A DNA stretch of 64,000 bases from Chitinophagaceae bacterium (GTDB lineage Bacteria; Bacteroidota; Bacteroidia; Chitinophagales; Chitinophagaceae): contig JAFKGQ010000012.1 of the NCBI GenBank assembly GCA_017307755.1, positions 434,001 through 498,000 on the forward strand, in the 5' to 3' direction. The notes under the pieces were generated by a model. It was given only the letters and a program-made list of their open reading frames with translations, was not told where the DNA came from and did not search any database. The position numbers were made by a program, and so were the translations under genes. Positions 18,198 through 27,687 of the stretch are shown here, in pieces (the first letter of the stretch is position 1; the number at the start of each line of letters is the position of its first letter).

Positions 18198-19643
18198 ATG
18201 GAAAAAGAGATCATCGAGCATGCCCTGCATATCAACAGACGTAAGTTCCTATCGAGGCTGAGCCTTGGCATCGGCAGCATCGCCCTGGGGTCATTGCTTA
18301 TCCCCGACCTTTTTAAGGGTGGTGAAGAAGATGCCGTGATCACAGGTCTGCCCCACTTTGCCCCTCGTGCTAAACGGATCATCTATCTTTTTCAGAACGG
18401 GGCGCCGTCGCAATTGGACCTATTTGATTACAAACCTCTGTTACAGAAGATGCAGGGAGAGGACCTGCCTGCTTCCGTACGGCAGGGGCAGCGGCTTACC
18501 GGCATGACGGCCGACCAGGCTAAATTCCCCCTGGCAGGCACGGTGTTCCAGTTCAATCAGTATGGACAGTCGAGAGCGTGGCTGAGCGAGCTTTTACCCT
18601 ATACGGCCCGGGTGGTGGATGATATCTGTTTTATAAAGACCATGTATACGGAAGCCATCAACCATGATCCTGCGCTGACGTTCTTCCAAACAGGGGCACA
18701 GCAGGGCAACCGTCCAAGTATGGGTTCCTGGCTTAGCTATGGGCTTGGCAGCGAGAATAAGAACCTCCCCTCTTTTTGTGTTTTGCTTTCAAAAGGGAAG
18801 GGGAATGGCCAGGGCGTCTATTCCAAACTATGGTCAAACGGATTTTTAGATTCCATTTACCAGGGTGTTCAATTCAGCAGCGGAGAGAACCCGGTCCTTT
18901 ATCTGAATGACCCTGCTTCCATGACCCGGCAGGACAGGAGAAAGATGCTCGATAAGATCGCCGAGCTGAACGATCAGTCCTATAAAGAATTTGGCGATCC
19001 GGAGATCGCCACCAAGATCCAGCAATATGAGATGGCCTACCGGATGCAGACCATCGTACCTGAGATCACTGACACCACCAAGGAGCCTGAAGATACGCTG
19101 AAGCTGTACGGACCGGAATGTCTCGTACCAGGTACTTTTGCCGCCAATTGTCTGCTGGCAAGAAAATTGTCCGAGAGCGGAGTTCGATTTGTTCAATTAT
19201 ATCATCAGGGGTGGGATGGACACAACAACCTTCCCGGTGAGATAAAGGGGCAGGCCAGGGATGTGGACCAGGCTTCCGCCGGCCTGATCACCGATCTTAA
19301 ACAGCGCGGTTTGCTGGATGAGACATTGGTCATTTGGGGTGGGGAGTTTGGAAGGACGAATTATTGCCAGGGCAGGCTTACGAAGGATAATTATGGCCGC
19401 GACCATCATCCCCGTTGTTTTACGGTCTGGATGGCAGGGGGAGGGGTACGGCCCGGCGTATACGGAGAAACGGATGATTTTGGGTACAATATAGCCAAGG
19501 ACCCTGTTCATGTGCATGACTTTCATGCAACCGCCTTATATTTAATGGGATTGGATCATGAAAAACTTACCTTCAAACACCAGGGACGGCGCTACCGGCT
19601 GACCGATGTGGCGGGTAAGGTAGTCAATGGATTGATTGCTTAA
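18198..19643 (+). CDS. DUF1501 protein with twin-arginine leader
   Basis: This protein of 481 residues belongs to DUF1501, a branch of the alkaline phosphatase/sulfatase-like fold. The frame is open from a GTG at 18192, but the ATG at 18198 is the likelier start. The N-terminus carries NRRKFLSRLSLG, a good Tat signal, so export in folded form is expected. Conserved stretches include YLFQNGAPSQLDLFDYK, HNNLPGEIK and VIWGGEFGRTNYCQG followed by GRDHHPRCFTVWMAGGG written in two parts here; the last holds the likely metal-binding His residues. DUF1501 genes are nearly always paired with DUF1549/DUF1553 genes, as here. Function is unknown; a metal-dependent phospho- or sulfo-hydrolase is possible from the fold. 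Confidence 0.87.
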   Translation: MEKEIIEHALHINRRKFLSRLSLGIGSIALGSLLIPDLFKGGEEDAVITGLPHFAPRAKRIIYLFQNGAPSQLDLFDYKPLLQKMQGEDLPASVRQGQRLTGMTADQAKFPLAGTVFQFNQYGQSRAWLSELLPYTARVVDDICFIKTMYTEAINHDPALTFFQTGAQQGNRPSMGSWLSYGLGSENKNLPSFCVLLSKGKGNGQGVYSKLWSNGFLDSIYQGVQFSSGENPVLYLNDPASMTRQDRRKMLDKIAELNDQSYKEFGDPEIATKIQQYEMAYRMQTIVPEITDTTKEPEDTLKLYGPECLVPGTFAANCLLARKLSESGVRFVQLYHQGWDGHNNLPGEIKGQARDVDQASAGLITDLKQRGLLDETLVIWGGEFGRTNYCQGRLTKDNYGRDHHPRCFTVWMAGGGVRPGVYGETDDFGYNIAKDPVHVHDFHATALYLMGLDHEKLTFKHQGRRYRLTDVAGKVVNGLIA

Positions 19644-19645
19644 CG

Positions 19646-21877
19646 ATGTACATGAACTGGAAAAATATCCTTTACAGCCTGACGATCGCTGCCAATTGTC
19701 TTCTTTGCTTTTTTTTGCTTTTTTATGACCACCTGGTCGTTCCTTCCCTTCTGCAGGTGGTGGGTCGGGCGCATCCGCTGTTCCTCCATTTCCCCATCGT
19801 CCTGTTCGCATTGTTCATTGCCTGGATATGGGCTATTCCACAACGCCGATGGTATGCCGCCGGTTTATCGGAAGAAGTCAGCGAATGGCTTCTGCTGTTG
19901 GTGGCGATCACCTCTGTCATTACTGCCCTGATGGGTATCCTGCTCTCAAAAGAGGCGGGTTATAACGAGGAGTCGCTTGCATGGCATAAGTGGAGTGGCG
20001 CCTGTCTGTCGCTGATCGTTCTTTTTTGGTATGCGTTTTTCCGGCGGCTGAACAGGTCACGGACGTCATTGGGAGTGGTGAGTGTGCTCAGCCTCCTGAT
20101 GCTGATCATCGCGGGTCACCAGGGTGCGGCCATTACGCATGGAGATAATTACTTATTGGCCCCTGTGTATAAGGGGCGGGTAAAGGAAAAAGTGCCGTTT
20201 GAGGAAGCCATCGTTTTTAGAGACATGGTACAACCGATACTGGATGAAAAATGCATCGGCTGTCACAATGGTAATAAAGCAAAGGGCGGGCTGGTGATGA
20301 CGACGGCTGCATTACTGCTGAAAGGCGGAAAAAACGGACCGGTACTCGATACGTCCGATGCCAATATGAGCCTCTTACTACAACGCGTCCATCTGCCGGA
20401 GGATGACACGAAACATATGCCGCCGAAAGGTAAGCCGCAATTGAACGACCAGGAGATCGCCGTTTTGTATAACTGGATCAGGCGGGGAGCAAATTTTACG
20501 GTGAAGGTAGACTCTCTGGAACCTACAGATACCTTACGTACGATCGCGGGAAATATTTTCGGATCTTCCGCTGAAGATGAAACTTATGACTTTGCTCCGG
20601 CAGGCGAGGAAAAGCTCCGGCAGTTAAATACGGATTACCGGGTAGTCTACCCGTTGGCAACGGGCTCCCCGGCAGTTGCCGCCGACTTTTTTGGTGCGGC
20701 TTTTTACAAGCCTGGTCAGTTGAAGGACCTTCTGGCCGTAAAGACACAGCTTGTTTCTTTAAACCTTACCAAAATGCCCGTCACCGACGATGATCTGTCT
20801 GTCATCGGTGAGTTTACTAATCTGCGGAACCTCGATCTGTCTTTTACCAGGGTGATGGGCCGCGGTCTGTCCGCTCTCGGGAATCTTCATCATCTAAAGC
20901 GGATCTCGCTGACCAATACGGCCGTCAAACGAGAGGATATCCAAAAATTGTTTGTGTTAAAAACGCTTCGCCATATCTATGTCTGGAACACAGGTATGAG
21001 CTTTGCCGATGCAAATGAGATCAAACGAAAATATCCTCTGTTGGATCTCCATGCGGGCTCCCGTACGGATACCATGTTCCTGAAGATAAATCCTCCCATC
21101 AATCAAACCAGCGCGCAGGTGATCAGCGATACCCCGGTACAACTGAGGCTTAAACACTTTGTCCCCGGGACAACGATCCGATATACCCTGGACGGTACGG
21201 AGCCGGACAGTATCCATTCTATTGCTTACGACGGCCGGACTTTTATCGACAGCCAGGTGCTGATGAAGGCGAGGGCGTTTAGAAAAGGGTGGCAACCTAG
21301 TGACATAGTACAGTACCAATTCTTCAGGGCTACTTTTAAACCGGACACTGTCATTTTGATAACGCCCACCGATTCATTTTATAAGGGGAAGGGAGGGACA
21401 ACTTTGAAGGACCTGCAAAAGGGATCGCAAAACTTTGGTGACGGGAAATGGATAGCGTACCGGAACAATCGGATGGAGTGTATACTGAAGTTTTCAAGAC
21501 CCGTACATGCCCGGAGTATCACCGTCAGCTCGCTGGTGAATGTAGGCGCTATGATATTCCCTCCCAGGAACATCAGTATCATGGGAGGGAATGACCCCGC
21601 GGACCTGCGGTTATTATATCAGTTCTCTCCGCCCCGGGATACGTTATCTACTTCCAACTATCTCATTCCTTACGAATGTAAGTTCCCGACGGTGACGGTG
21701 AAATTTATCAAAGTAATGGTTGAGCCCATCGGCAAACTGCCGGCGTCCATGTTGCCGCCATCACCGCCGCAGCCAAAGAAAGATGAAAAGGCTACGTCAC
21801 CGGCGCAGAAAAAAGAAAAGCCAAAGCCGGTGAATGACAAAGGCTGGTTCTTTGTTGACGAGCTGTTTGTGAACTAA
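19646..21877 (+). CDS. Membrane c-type cytochrome with DUF2231, leucine-rich repeats and chitobiase-like domain
   Basis: This 743-residue protein has an unusual domain string. Residues about 10-170 hold about five membrane helices of DUF2231 type (HPLFLHFPIVLFALF at about residue 43). A heme c domain follows with CIGCH at 203-207 and a probable distal Met in KHMPPKGKP. Residues about 350-440 read as leucine-rich repeats (LVSLNLTKM, LRNLDLSFT, LKRISLTNT). About residues 470-550 look like a chitobiase/beta-hexosaminidase C-terminal or FN3-associated domain (IRYTLDGTEPD). The end resembles a discoidin-like sandwich with a Pro/Lys-rich linker. It starts two bases after the DUF1501 stop. It probably anchors the electron-transfer operon to the inner membrane and may bind a surface ligand; that is inference. 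Confidence 0.82.
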   Translation: MYMNWKNILYSLTIAANCLLCFFLLFYDHLVVPSLLQVVGRAHPLFLHFPIVLFALFIAWIWAIPQRRWYAAGLSEEVSEWLLLLVAITSVITALMGILLSKEAGYNEESLAWHKWSGACLSLIVLFWYAFFRRLNRSRTSLGVVSVLSLLMLIIAGHQGAAITHGDNYLLAPVYKGRVKEKVPFEEAIVFRDMVQPILDEKCIGCHNGNKAKGGLVMTTAALLLKGGKNGPVLDTSDANMSLLLQRVHLPEDDTKHMPPKGKPQLNDQEIAVLYNWIRRGANFTVKVDSLEPTDTLRTIAGNIFGSSAEDETYDFAPAGEEKLRQLNTDYRVVYPLATGSPAVAADFFGAAFYKPGQLKDLLAVKTQLVSLNLTKMPVTDDDLSVIGEFTNLRNLDLSFTRVMGRGLSALGNLHHLKRISLTNTAVKREDIQKLFVLKTLRHIYVWNTGMSFADANEIKRKYPLLDLHAGSRTDTMFLKINPPINQTSAQVISDTPVQLRLKHFVPGTTIRYTLDGTEPDSIHSIAYDGRTFIDSQVLMKARAFRKGWQPSDIVQYQFFRATFKPDTVILITPTDSFYKGKGGTTLKDLQKGSQNFGDGKWIAYRNNRMECILKFSRPVHARSITVSSLVNVGAMIFPPRNISIMGGNDPADLRLLYQFSPPRDTLSTSNYLIPYECKFPTVTVKFIKVMVEPIGKLPASMLPPSPPQPKKDEKATSPAQKKEKPKPVNDKGWFFVDELFVN

Positions 21878-21887
21878 GGCCGCCCTA

Positions 21888-22754
21888 TCAATGCGTCCTG
21901 CTCACTATAAAATGTCGCTGATATTCCATGGGGGTCTTGCCTTTGATGGCCTTAAACTTCCGATTGAAATAGGAGACGTTGTTGAACCCGGCTTCCGCGC
22001 TCACCTGCGAGATACCCATGTTATTGTTCTGTAGCAGCTTGCAGGCATGTCCTATCCGGAAGTCGGAGAGGAATTCGGAAAGGGTCTTGCGGGTGAACTT
22101 TTTAAAATAGCGACAGAAAGCGGAAGGAGAGAGGTAAGCGATAGCGGCCACTTCGTCCAATGTCAGATCCCTTTTAAAATTTTGCGAAATATAGTCGTAT
22201 ACTTTTGCCATCCTGGCGCTCTCTTCGTCTGAGCCGAAATTATTGATGAACCCGGGACTGGATAAAAGGGAGAAATCATGGGAGAGTGACAATACGTGTA
22301 AAATATGTAATACCTCTATAATGGCCTCTGCGGGGTTTTGAAAAGGCAGCCCGGTTATCCTGTCCGTCAGCGTTTGTCTGGTAGCGCCTGTAAAGCAGAT
22401 GCCACGGGAAGATCTTTTCATCAGCTCTCTGATCTTTTGGAAGGGTTTTCTGTCGAAAAAACCCATGCCCAGAAAATTCTCATGGAACTGGATAACCACC
22501 TGGCTGACGGCATCCTTGTTACTCAGTCCTTTTGAGAAGAACTTGTGCGGGAGATTGGACCCGAACATACAGAGGTCTACTGCTGTAAAGTCGGTGACGC
22601 TGTCGCCGACGAATCTTTGACCGTTGCTCTCCAGGATCAGGATGATCTCATATTCAGGGTGGAAATGGAAGGGAAAGTCATTGTATTCAAAACTTTCTTC
22701 CTTAATGACCAGCAGGTTGTCTGGACTTACAATGTTCTCGCGAAAAATTCTCAT
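21888..22754 (-). CDS. AraC-family transcriptional regulator
   Basis: This 288-residue regulator has an N-terminal cupin-like sensing domain (FHFHPEYEIILIL at about residue 30) and a C-terminal pair of AraC helix-turn-helix motifs (LDEVAAIAYLSPSAFCRYFKK written in part: AAIAYLSPSAFCRYFKK, then VSAEAGFNNVSYFNRKFK near residue 255). Such proteins sense small sugars or metabolites and control nearby catabolic genes. It is divergent from the GH78 rhamnosidase with about 100 bases between starts, so that gene is the natural target. It converges on the cytochrome operon with ten bases between stops. Confidence 0.92.
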   Translation of the reverse strand: MRIFRENIVSPDNLLVIKEESFEYNDFPFHFHPEYEIILILESNGQRFVGDSVTDFTAVDLCMFGSNLPHKFFSKGLSNKDAVSQVVIQFHENFLGMGFFDRKPFQKIRELMKRSSRGICFTGATRQTLTDRITGLPFQNPAEAIIEVLHILHVLSLSHDFSLLSSPGFINNFGSDEESARMAKVYDYISQNFKRDLTLDEVAAIAYLSPSAFCRYFKKFTRKTLSEFLSDFRIGHACKLLQNNNMGISQVSAEAGFNNVSYFNRKFKAIKGKTPMEYQRHFIVSRTH

Positions 22755-22853
22755 AACTCATATAGTTGCCGATACGGGGGGTGGACTAAATTACGCAAAT
22801 TCCCTATGCCGGCAAAACCAGGGCAGGGAGGTACAGGACGGATCCCGGGTAAG

Positions 22854-25517
22854 ATGTTCTATCTTAGGTCCATGATACGATATGCCCTGCTTTTTTTGCT
22901 TTCCCTGTCGGTTACCAGTGAGATCCTGGCCGCCGTCCCTCCCTGTCAGCCTGTGTATTTGCGATGTGAATATCTTGTCGACCCGCTGGGTATCGATGTC
23001 TCTCATCCCCGTCTGTCCTGGCGGCTGGATGATAAACGCCCGGGGGCTATCCAGAAGGCTTATTCGCTTACCATCAGCACCGACTCGCTTTCACTGGCCA
23101 ATAGCGCCACCGGCGTGTGGTCTACCGGACATCGTGATGCTGCCGATCAACTGGTGACGTATGACGGCCCGGCGTTGAAACCTTTCACCCGTTACTACTG
23201 GCGTGTAGAGGTTTGGGATAAAGATGGACAGCGTTCTGTCAGCCAGGCGGCCTCTTTTGAGACAGGCATGATGGATATGGATAACTGGAAGGGTGCATGG
23301 ATCAGCGACAGCCGTGACGGGGACCTGAGAAGAGCGCCTTATTTCCGGAAGACGTTCCAGACAACCCGAAAGGTGCGCACGGCACGGGCATATATAGCCG
23401 CTGCGGGGTTGTACGAGCTTTATATCAATGGTCATAAGATCGGCGACCATCGTCTGGACCCGATGTATACGAGATTTGACAGACGTAATTTATATGTTAC
23501 GTACGACGTGACCGCCGATCTGCGATCGGGGGATAATGCCGTCTGCGTCCTGTTGGGCAATGGCTGGTACAATCATCAGTCTACAGCCGTTTGGTTTTTT
23601 CACCAGGCGCCCTGGAGGAGCCGTCCGTCCTTCTGTATGGATTTACGTATTGTGTATGAAGACGGCGCCGTAGAGACTATCAGCTCGGGAAAGAACTGGA
23701 AGACTTCGCTTAGTCCTATTGTACTCAACAGTATTTACACAGGCGAGCATGTGGATGACCGTCTGAAGCAGGATGGATGGGACAACACGGGCTTTATCGA
23801 CACAAGCTGGAAAGAAGTAATCTTTCGCCCCGCGCCGTCTTCTCATGTGCTGGCCCAGTCGCTGCATCCTATCCGGAATGTGGAAGAGGTACGACCTGTG
23901 TCGGTTACGCATCTCAGCGATTCCGTGTGGGTCTTTAACCTGGGAAGGAATATCGCTGGTGTCAGTAAGCTGCGGGTGCATGGTCCTGCGGGCACGAAGC
24001 TGGTGCTGAAACATGGCGAGCGGCTGTACCCCAGTGGAAGAGTGGATCAATCAAATATTTCTGTTCACTACCGGCCTACGGATGACACGGACCCGTTCGG
24101 GACGGATATGTATGTTTTGAATGGCGACGGGATCGAGGAGTTCATGCCTAAGTTCAATTACAAAGGGTTCCAGTATGTTGAGGTTATCACCTCGCCAGCG
24201 GTGCAACTGACCCGTGAGAGCCTGACCGGGTATTTTATGCACAGCGATGTGCCGGCGGCGGGTGCCGTCAGCTCTTCCAACCCTACCCTCGACAAGATCT
24301 GGAAGGCTACGAATAATTCCTATTTATCCAATCTATTTGGTTATCCTACGGATTGTCCGCAGCGGGAGAAGAATGGGTGGACAGGCGATGCGCATATTGC
24401 CGTGGAGACGGGTCTTTACAACTTCGATGGGATCACGATCTATGAGAAATGGCTTGCGGACCATCGTGATGAGCAGCAGCCAAACGGGGTGTTGCCTTCC
24501 ATCATCCCCACCAGCGGCTGGGGGTACGAATGGGGCAACGGCCCTGACTGGACGAGCACCATTGCTTTGATACCCTGGAATATCTATCTCTTTTATGGTG
24601 ACAGGAAATTACTCACGGATTGTTATGACAATATCCGGCGTTATGTGGACCATATCTATGATATCAGTCCTTCCGGGCTTACCACCTGGGGATTGGGAGA
24701 CTGGATACCTGTTAGCACCAAGCCGCCTGTGATCTTTACTTCTTCGGTCTATTTTTATGTGGATGCTTCCATCCTTGCCAGGGCGGCTGCGTTGCTGGGA
24801 AGGGGTGGGGACAGCGTGAAATATACGGCTTTGGCGGAGAAGATAAAAGCCGCTTTTAATGAGAAATTTTTGGACAGAACGACGGGCGTCTATGGCCAGG
24901 GGTTGCAGACGGAGCTAAGTATGCCGCTGAACTGGGGGCTTGTGCCGGATGATATGAAGATCAAGGTGGCTGCCAACCTGGCGAAGAAAGTAGAAGCCGA
25001 CGGGTATCATCTCAATGTGGGATTATTGGGGACGAAGGCGCTGCTAAATGCGCTTAGCGAGAACGGTTATGCCGACGTGGCCTATCGGGTTGCCTCCAGC
25101 GAAACCTTCCCTTCCTGGGGATGGTGGATCGTGAATGGGGCTACGACCTTATATGAGAACTGGCCTATTGATGCAAAGAGCGATATTTCTATGAATCATA
25201 TCATGTTCGGGGAGATAGGTGCGTGGATGTATAAGGGGTTGGCCGGTATCCTACCCGATCCCGCCCAGCCGGGGTTTAAACATATTTTATTGCGTCCGCA
25301 CATAGTACCCGGGCTGGATCATTTTGAGGCATCCCATGAAGGGCCGTATGGGATGATCCGTTCATCGTGGAAGCGCGAAGGAAAAGTAGTTGTTTATAAG
25401 GCGGTCGTTCCTCCGAATAGTACGGCTACGTTGCAGCTACCGGGGCAGGTCGGCCTGCCGGTGCGGGAGATACAGCTCAGTGCAGGGGAATATAGCTATA
25501 AGATAAAAATCCAGTAA
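22854..25517 (+). CDS. GH78 alpha-L-rhamnosidase
   Basis: This is a secreted inverting alpha-L-rhamnosidase. The frame is open from 22545, inside the divergent regulator, but a signal peptide (RYALLFLLSLSVTSEILA) begins just after the ATGs at 22854 and 22872; I use 22854, giving 887 residues. Domain order follows the family: N-terminal beta domains with LSWRLDD and the AYIAAAGLYELYINGHKIG lectin-like motif, an (alpha/alpha)6 catalytic barrel with the hallmark DCPQREKNGWTGDA starting at Asp500, and a C-terminal beta domain with the GYEWGNGPDW motif preceding it. It removes terminal L-rhamnose from plant or microbial glycans. Divergent AraC gene suggests substrate-induced control. The exact start among the two ATGs is uncertain. 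Confidence 0.93.
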   Translation: MFYLRSMIRYALLFLLSLSVTSEILAAVPPCQPVYLRCEYLVDPLGIDVSHPRLSWRLDDKRPGAIQKAYSLTISTDSLSLANSATGVWSTGHRDAADQLVTYDGPALKPFTRYYWRVEVWDKDGQRSVSQAASFETGMMDMDNWKGAWISDSRDGDLRRAPYFRKTFQTTRKVRTARAYIAAAGLYELYINGHKIGDHRLDPMYTRFDRRNLYVTYDVTADLRSGDNAVCVLLGNGWYNHQSTAVWFFHQAPWRSRPSFCMDLRIVYEDGAVETISSGKNWKTSLSPIVLNSIYTGEHVDDRLKQDGWDNTGFIDTSWKEVIFRPAPSSHVLAQSLHPIRNVEEVRPVSVTHLSDSVWVFNLGRNIAGVSKLRVHGPAGTKLVLKHGERLYPSGRVDQSNISVHYRPTDDTDPFGTDMYVLNGDGIEEFMPKFNYKGFQYVEVITSPAVQLTRESLTGYFMHSDVPAAGAVSSSNPTLDKIWKATNNSYLSNLFGYPTDCPQREKNGWTGDAHIAVETGLYNFDGITIYEKWLADHRDEQQPNGVLPSIIPTSGWGYEWGNGPDWTSTIALIPWNIYLFYGDRKLLTDCYDNIRRYVDHIYDISPSGLTTWGLGDWIPVSTKPPVIFTSSVYFYVDASILARAAALLGRGGDSVKYTALAEKIKAAFNEKFLDRTTGVYGQGLQTELSMPLNWGLVPDDMKIKVAANLAKKVEADGYHLNVGLLGTKALLNALSENGYADVAYRVASSETFPSWGWWIVNGATTLYENWPIDAKSDISMNHIMFGEIGAWMYKGLAGILPDPAQPGFKHILLRPHIVPGLDHFEASHEGPYGMIRSSWKREGKVVVYKAVVPPNSTATLQLPGQVGLPVREIQLSAGEYSYKIKIQ

Positions 25518-25569
25518 GTATATAAGGGAAAACCCCCTAATTTTAGGCCATCTAAAGTAGCCTGAGCTT

Positions 25570-26181
25570 TTGTCTGACTTTTCACCCGATAATGAACCCG
25601 TACTGGTAAAGAGGATCTCGGATGGAGATGCAGAAGCTTTTTCCCAGATCTTTCATCAATATAACAAGACGGTTTATCATACTGTCATGACCTATGTAAA
25701 AGATGTCCCTGAGGCGGAGGAGATCGTACAACAAATATTTGTTAAGCTTTGGGAGAACAGAAGCTCTCTTGCAGGGGTACGAAGCTTCCGGGATTATTTT
25801 TTTATTGCCACCCGCAATAGCGTTTTTAGCTATTTCAACCGTCTTGCCCGGCATTCCCGTCTTATGAAGCATGTCCGCAGCGGGCAGACTGAGATCGTGG
25901 ACGACACTGACCACCTGGTGTTACAGCGTCAATATGATGCACTGGTAGGGCAGGCAATCGAGCAATTACCTCCTCAGCAAAAGCAAGTTTATCTGTTGAC
26001 GGAGCGCGATGCGCTGAATTACGACCAGATCGCAGCAAACATGCAGATCTCGCGATCGACGGTAAAAAAGCATATGGAGCTGGCCCGGAAAGCAGTCCGG
26101 AGCTATATTTACCTGCGTTTGAAAGACGATATTCAGCTGTTGGCCCTGCCTGCTTTTGTCCTGGGCTTTTTTAAAGATTAG
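25570..26181 (+). CDS. ECF RNA polymerase sigma factor (FecI/SigZ-like Bacteroidota type)
   Basis: This 203-residue protein is an extracytoplasmic-function sigma factor. Region 2 is seen in AEAFSQIFHQYNKTVYHTV and VPEAEEIVQQIFVKLWE, and region 4 in LPPQQKQVYLLTERD and MQISRSTVKKHMELARK. It would be released by the FecR protein encoded 77 bases downstream and would drive the following susC/susD genes. A stop codon lies four codons upstream of a TTG at 25570, and no in-frame ATG precedes region 2, so TTG is the most likely start. Confidence 0.94.
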   Translation: MSDFSPDNEPVLVKRISDGDAEAFSQIFHQYNKTVYHTVMTYVKDVPEAEEIVQQIFVKLWENRSSLAGVRSFRDYFFIATRNSVFSYFNRLARHSRLMKHVRSGQTEIVDDTDHLVLQRQYDALVGQAIEQLPPQQKQVYLLTERDALNYDQIAANMQISRSTVKKHMELARKAVRSYIYLRLKDDIQLLALPAFVLGFFKD

Positions 26182-26258
26182 CAGGGTTAAAATTTTTTTT
26201 CCATCCATTACGCCGCCGGTTTTTCTCCGGAGTCTTTATTACAAGGACAAATATTATC

Positions 26259-27467
26259 ATGACCACTCAGCGATTTGATGAACTGCTCCAAAAGTATAAA
26301 ACTGACCTTCTGACAGAAGGTGAATGGGTAGAAATGCGTCTTGCGTTGCAGGAAGGTTCCTGGGAGGATGCCCTGGAAGATGATATGCGTCAGGTTTTCA
26401 GCAGCGGGACTGATCATAAAGGAGGGGATGAGACAAGTGAGGCCAGGATATGGAGTCAGGTAAAAGCACGATGTTTTGAACAGCCGGACCAGGCTGCTGA
26501 AAAAGAAGGACCTGCCAGGATCATTCGGCTGCCCCGTCGCAGATGGCTATGGTGGTCAGCGGCGGCAGTGCTGCTTTTGTTGATTGCCGGTGGCTATATT
26601 CTCTTTTCCGGTGGAAAAGATTCCCGGCAGACAGCGGCTTCCGCAGCGATGCCGATTGCGCCGGGCAGGAATAAAGCCTGGTTGACGCTGGCCAATGGAA
26701 CCCATGTAATACTGGATGATGCCGGGAGTGGGAATATTGCCAGCCAGGGAGGCGTCAATGTCATCAAGCTGGACAGTGGGTTGCTGGCATACCGAAGAGA
26801 TGCGGGAGGGGATGCAGGGGTTGTCTTTAATACGATCACAACGCCTCGTGGCGGCCAGTACCAGCTTATCCTTCAGGATGGTACCCATGTATGGCTGAAT
26901 GCAGCCAGTTCGCTGAGATTCCCCACCGCATTTGCCGGAAAGGACAGGCAGGTGGAGCTGACAGGTGAAGGGTACTTTGAAGTAAAACATATTGCATCCC
27001 GGCCTTTCCGGGTGAAGGTGGGACAACAGCTCGTAGAAGATATCGGTACAGCCTTTAATATCAATGCCTATACGGATGAAGACATGGCCAGGACCTCATT
27101 GATAGAAGGGGCGGTAAAGGTTTCGGTATCCTCCGATGCCGCTGGCGCCGGAGTTATGCTAAAACCCGGGCAGCAGGCACAGTTCCCGGGAGGGAAAAGT
27201 CTATCGGTAGCTAACAATGTGGATATAGAGCAGGTCGTAGCCTGGAAGAATGGGCAGATCGCTTTTACAAATGCTGACTTTTCTTCCCTGATGCGACAGA
27301 TCTCACGCTGGTACGATATAGATGTACATTATACGGGCGCTGTTCCGAAAAAGCGATTTTTCGGACTATTGGACCGGAATGTGTATTTGTCGGCGATCCT
27401 CGAATATTTACAAGCGAATGGTATCCATATTAAGCAGGAGGGAAGGGTTATCACAGTGAGCCCTTAA
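26259..27467 (+). CDS. FecR-family anti-sigma factor with DUF4974 domain
   Basis: This 402-residue inner-membrane protein links an outer-membrane receptor to the ECF sigma factor. A cytoplasmic anti-sigma segment is followed by a membrane helix near residues 92-113 (RRRWLWWSAAAVLLLLIAGG). The periplasmic FecR domain contains ITTPRGGQYQLILQDGTHVW in part (TPRGGQYQLILQDGTHVWLN) and GEGYFEVKH. The C-terminal DUF4974 domain (SLMRQISRWYDIDVHY) is expected to touch the STN domain of the partner SusC. It lies between the sigma gene and an STN-bearing SusC, the standard trans-envelope signalling order. Confidence 0.95.
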   Translation: MTTQRFDELLQKYKTDLLTEGEWVEMRLALQEGSWEDALEDDMRQVFSSGTDHKGGDETSEARIWSQVKARCFEQPDQAAEKEGPARIIRLPRRRWLWWSAAAVLLLLIAGGYILFSGGKDSRQTAASAAMPIAPGRNKAWLTLANGTHVILDDAGSGNIASQGGVNVIKLDSGLLAYRRDAGGDAGVVFNTITTPRGGQYQLILQDGTHVWLNAASSLRFPTAFAGKDRQVELTGEGYFEVKHIASRPFRVKVGQQLVEDIGTAFNINAYTDEDMARTSLIEGAVKVSVSSDAAGAGVMLKPGQQAQFPGGKSLSVANNVDIEQVVAWKNGQIAFTNADFSSLMRQISRWYDIDVHYTGAVPKKRFFGLLDRNVYLSAILEYLQANGIHIKQEGRVITVSP

Positions 27468-27581
27468 CAAGGATGACGAGCTTATAATTACAAAACAATA
27501 AACCAAAACTAATATGCAACAAGCGTACAAATTTTACCCCGATTAGATTGACTGCCGCTTGCATGACCCGATGAAAAAAAA

Positions 27582-27607
27582 CCGGAAATGTCTGATCACA
27601 TTCCCGG
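27582..27607 (+). other. Hairpin and direct repeat in the susC leader
   Basis: A 10-base stem with one mismatch (CCGGAAATGT / ACATTCCCGG) and a 6-base loop lies between fecR and susC. The nonamer AAATGTCTG occurs twice, at 27586-27594 and 27610-27618. No T-tract follows, so this is not a standard terminator. It could be a leader structure or a protein-binding site; I see no further evidence. Confidence 0.35.
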
Positions 27608-27687
27608 CCAAATGTCTGGGTCACGCGTAAATACCTGTTTGTTCTACAAAAACTGCATTCACTTATCAACCCAAACACGACAAAAGT

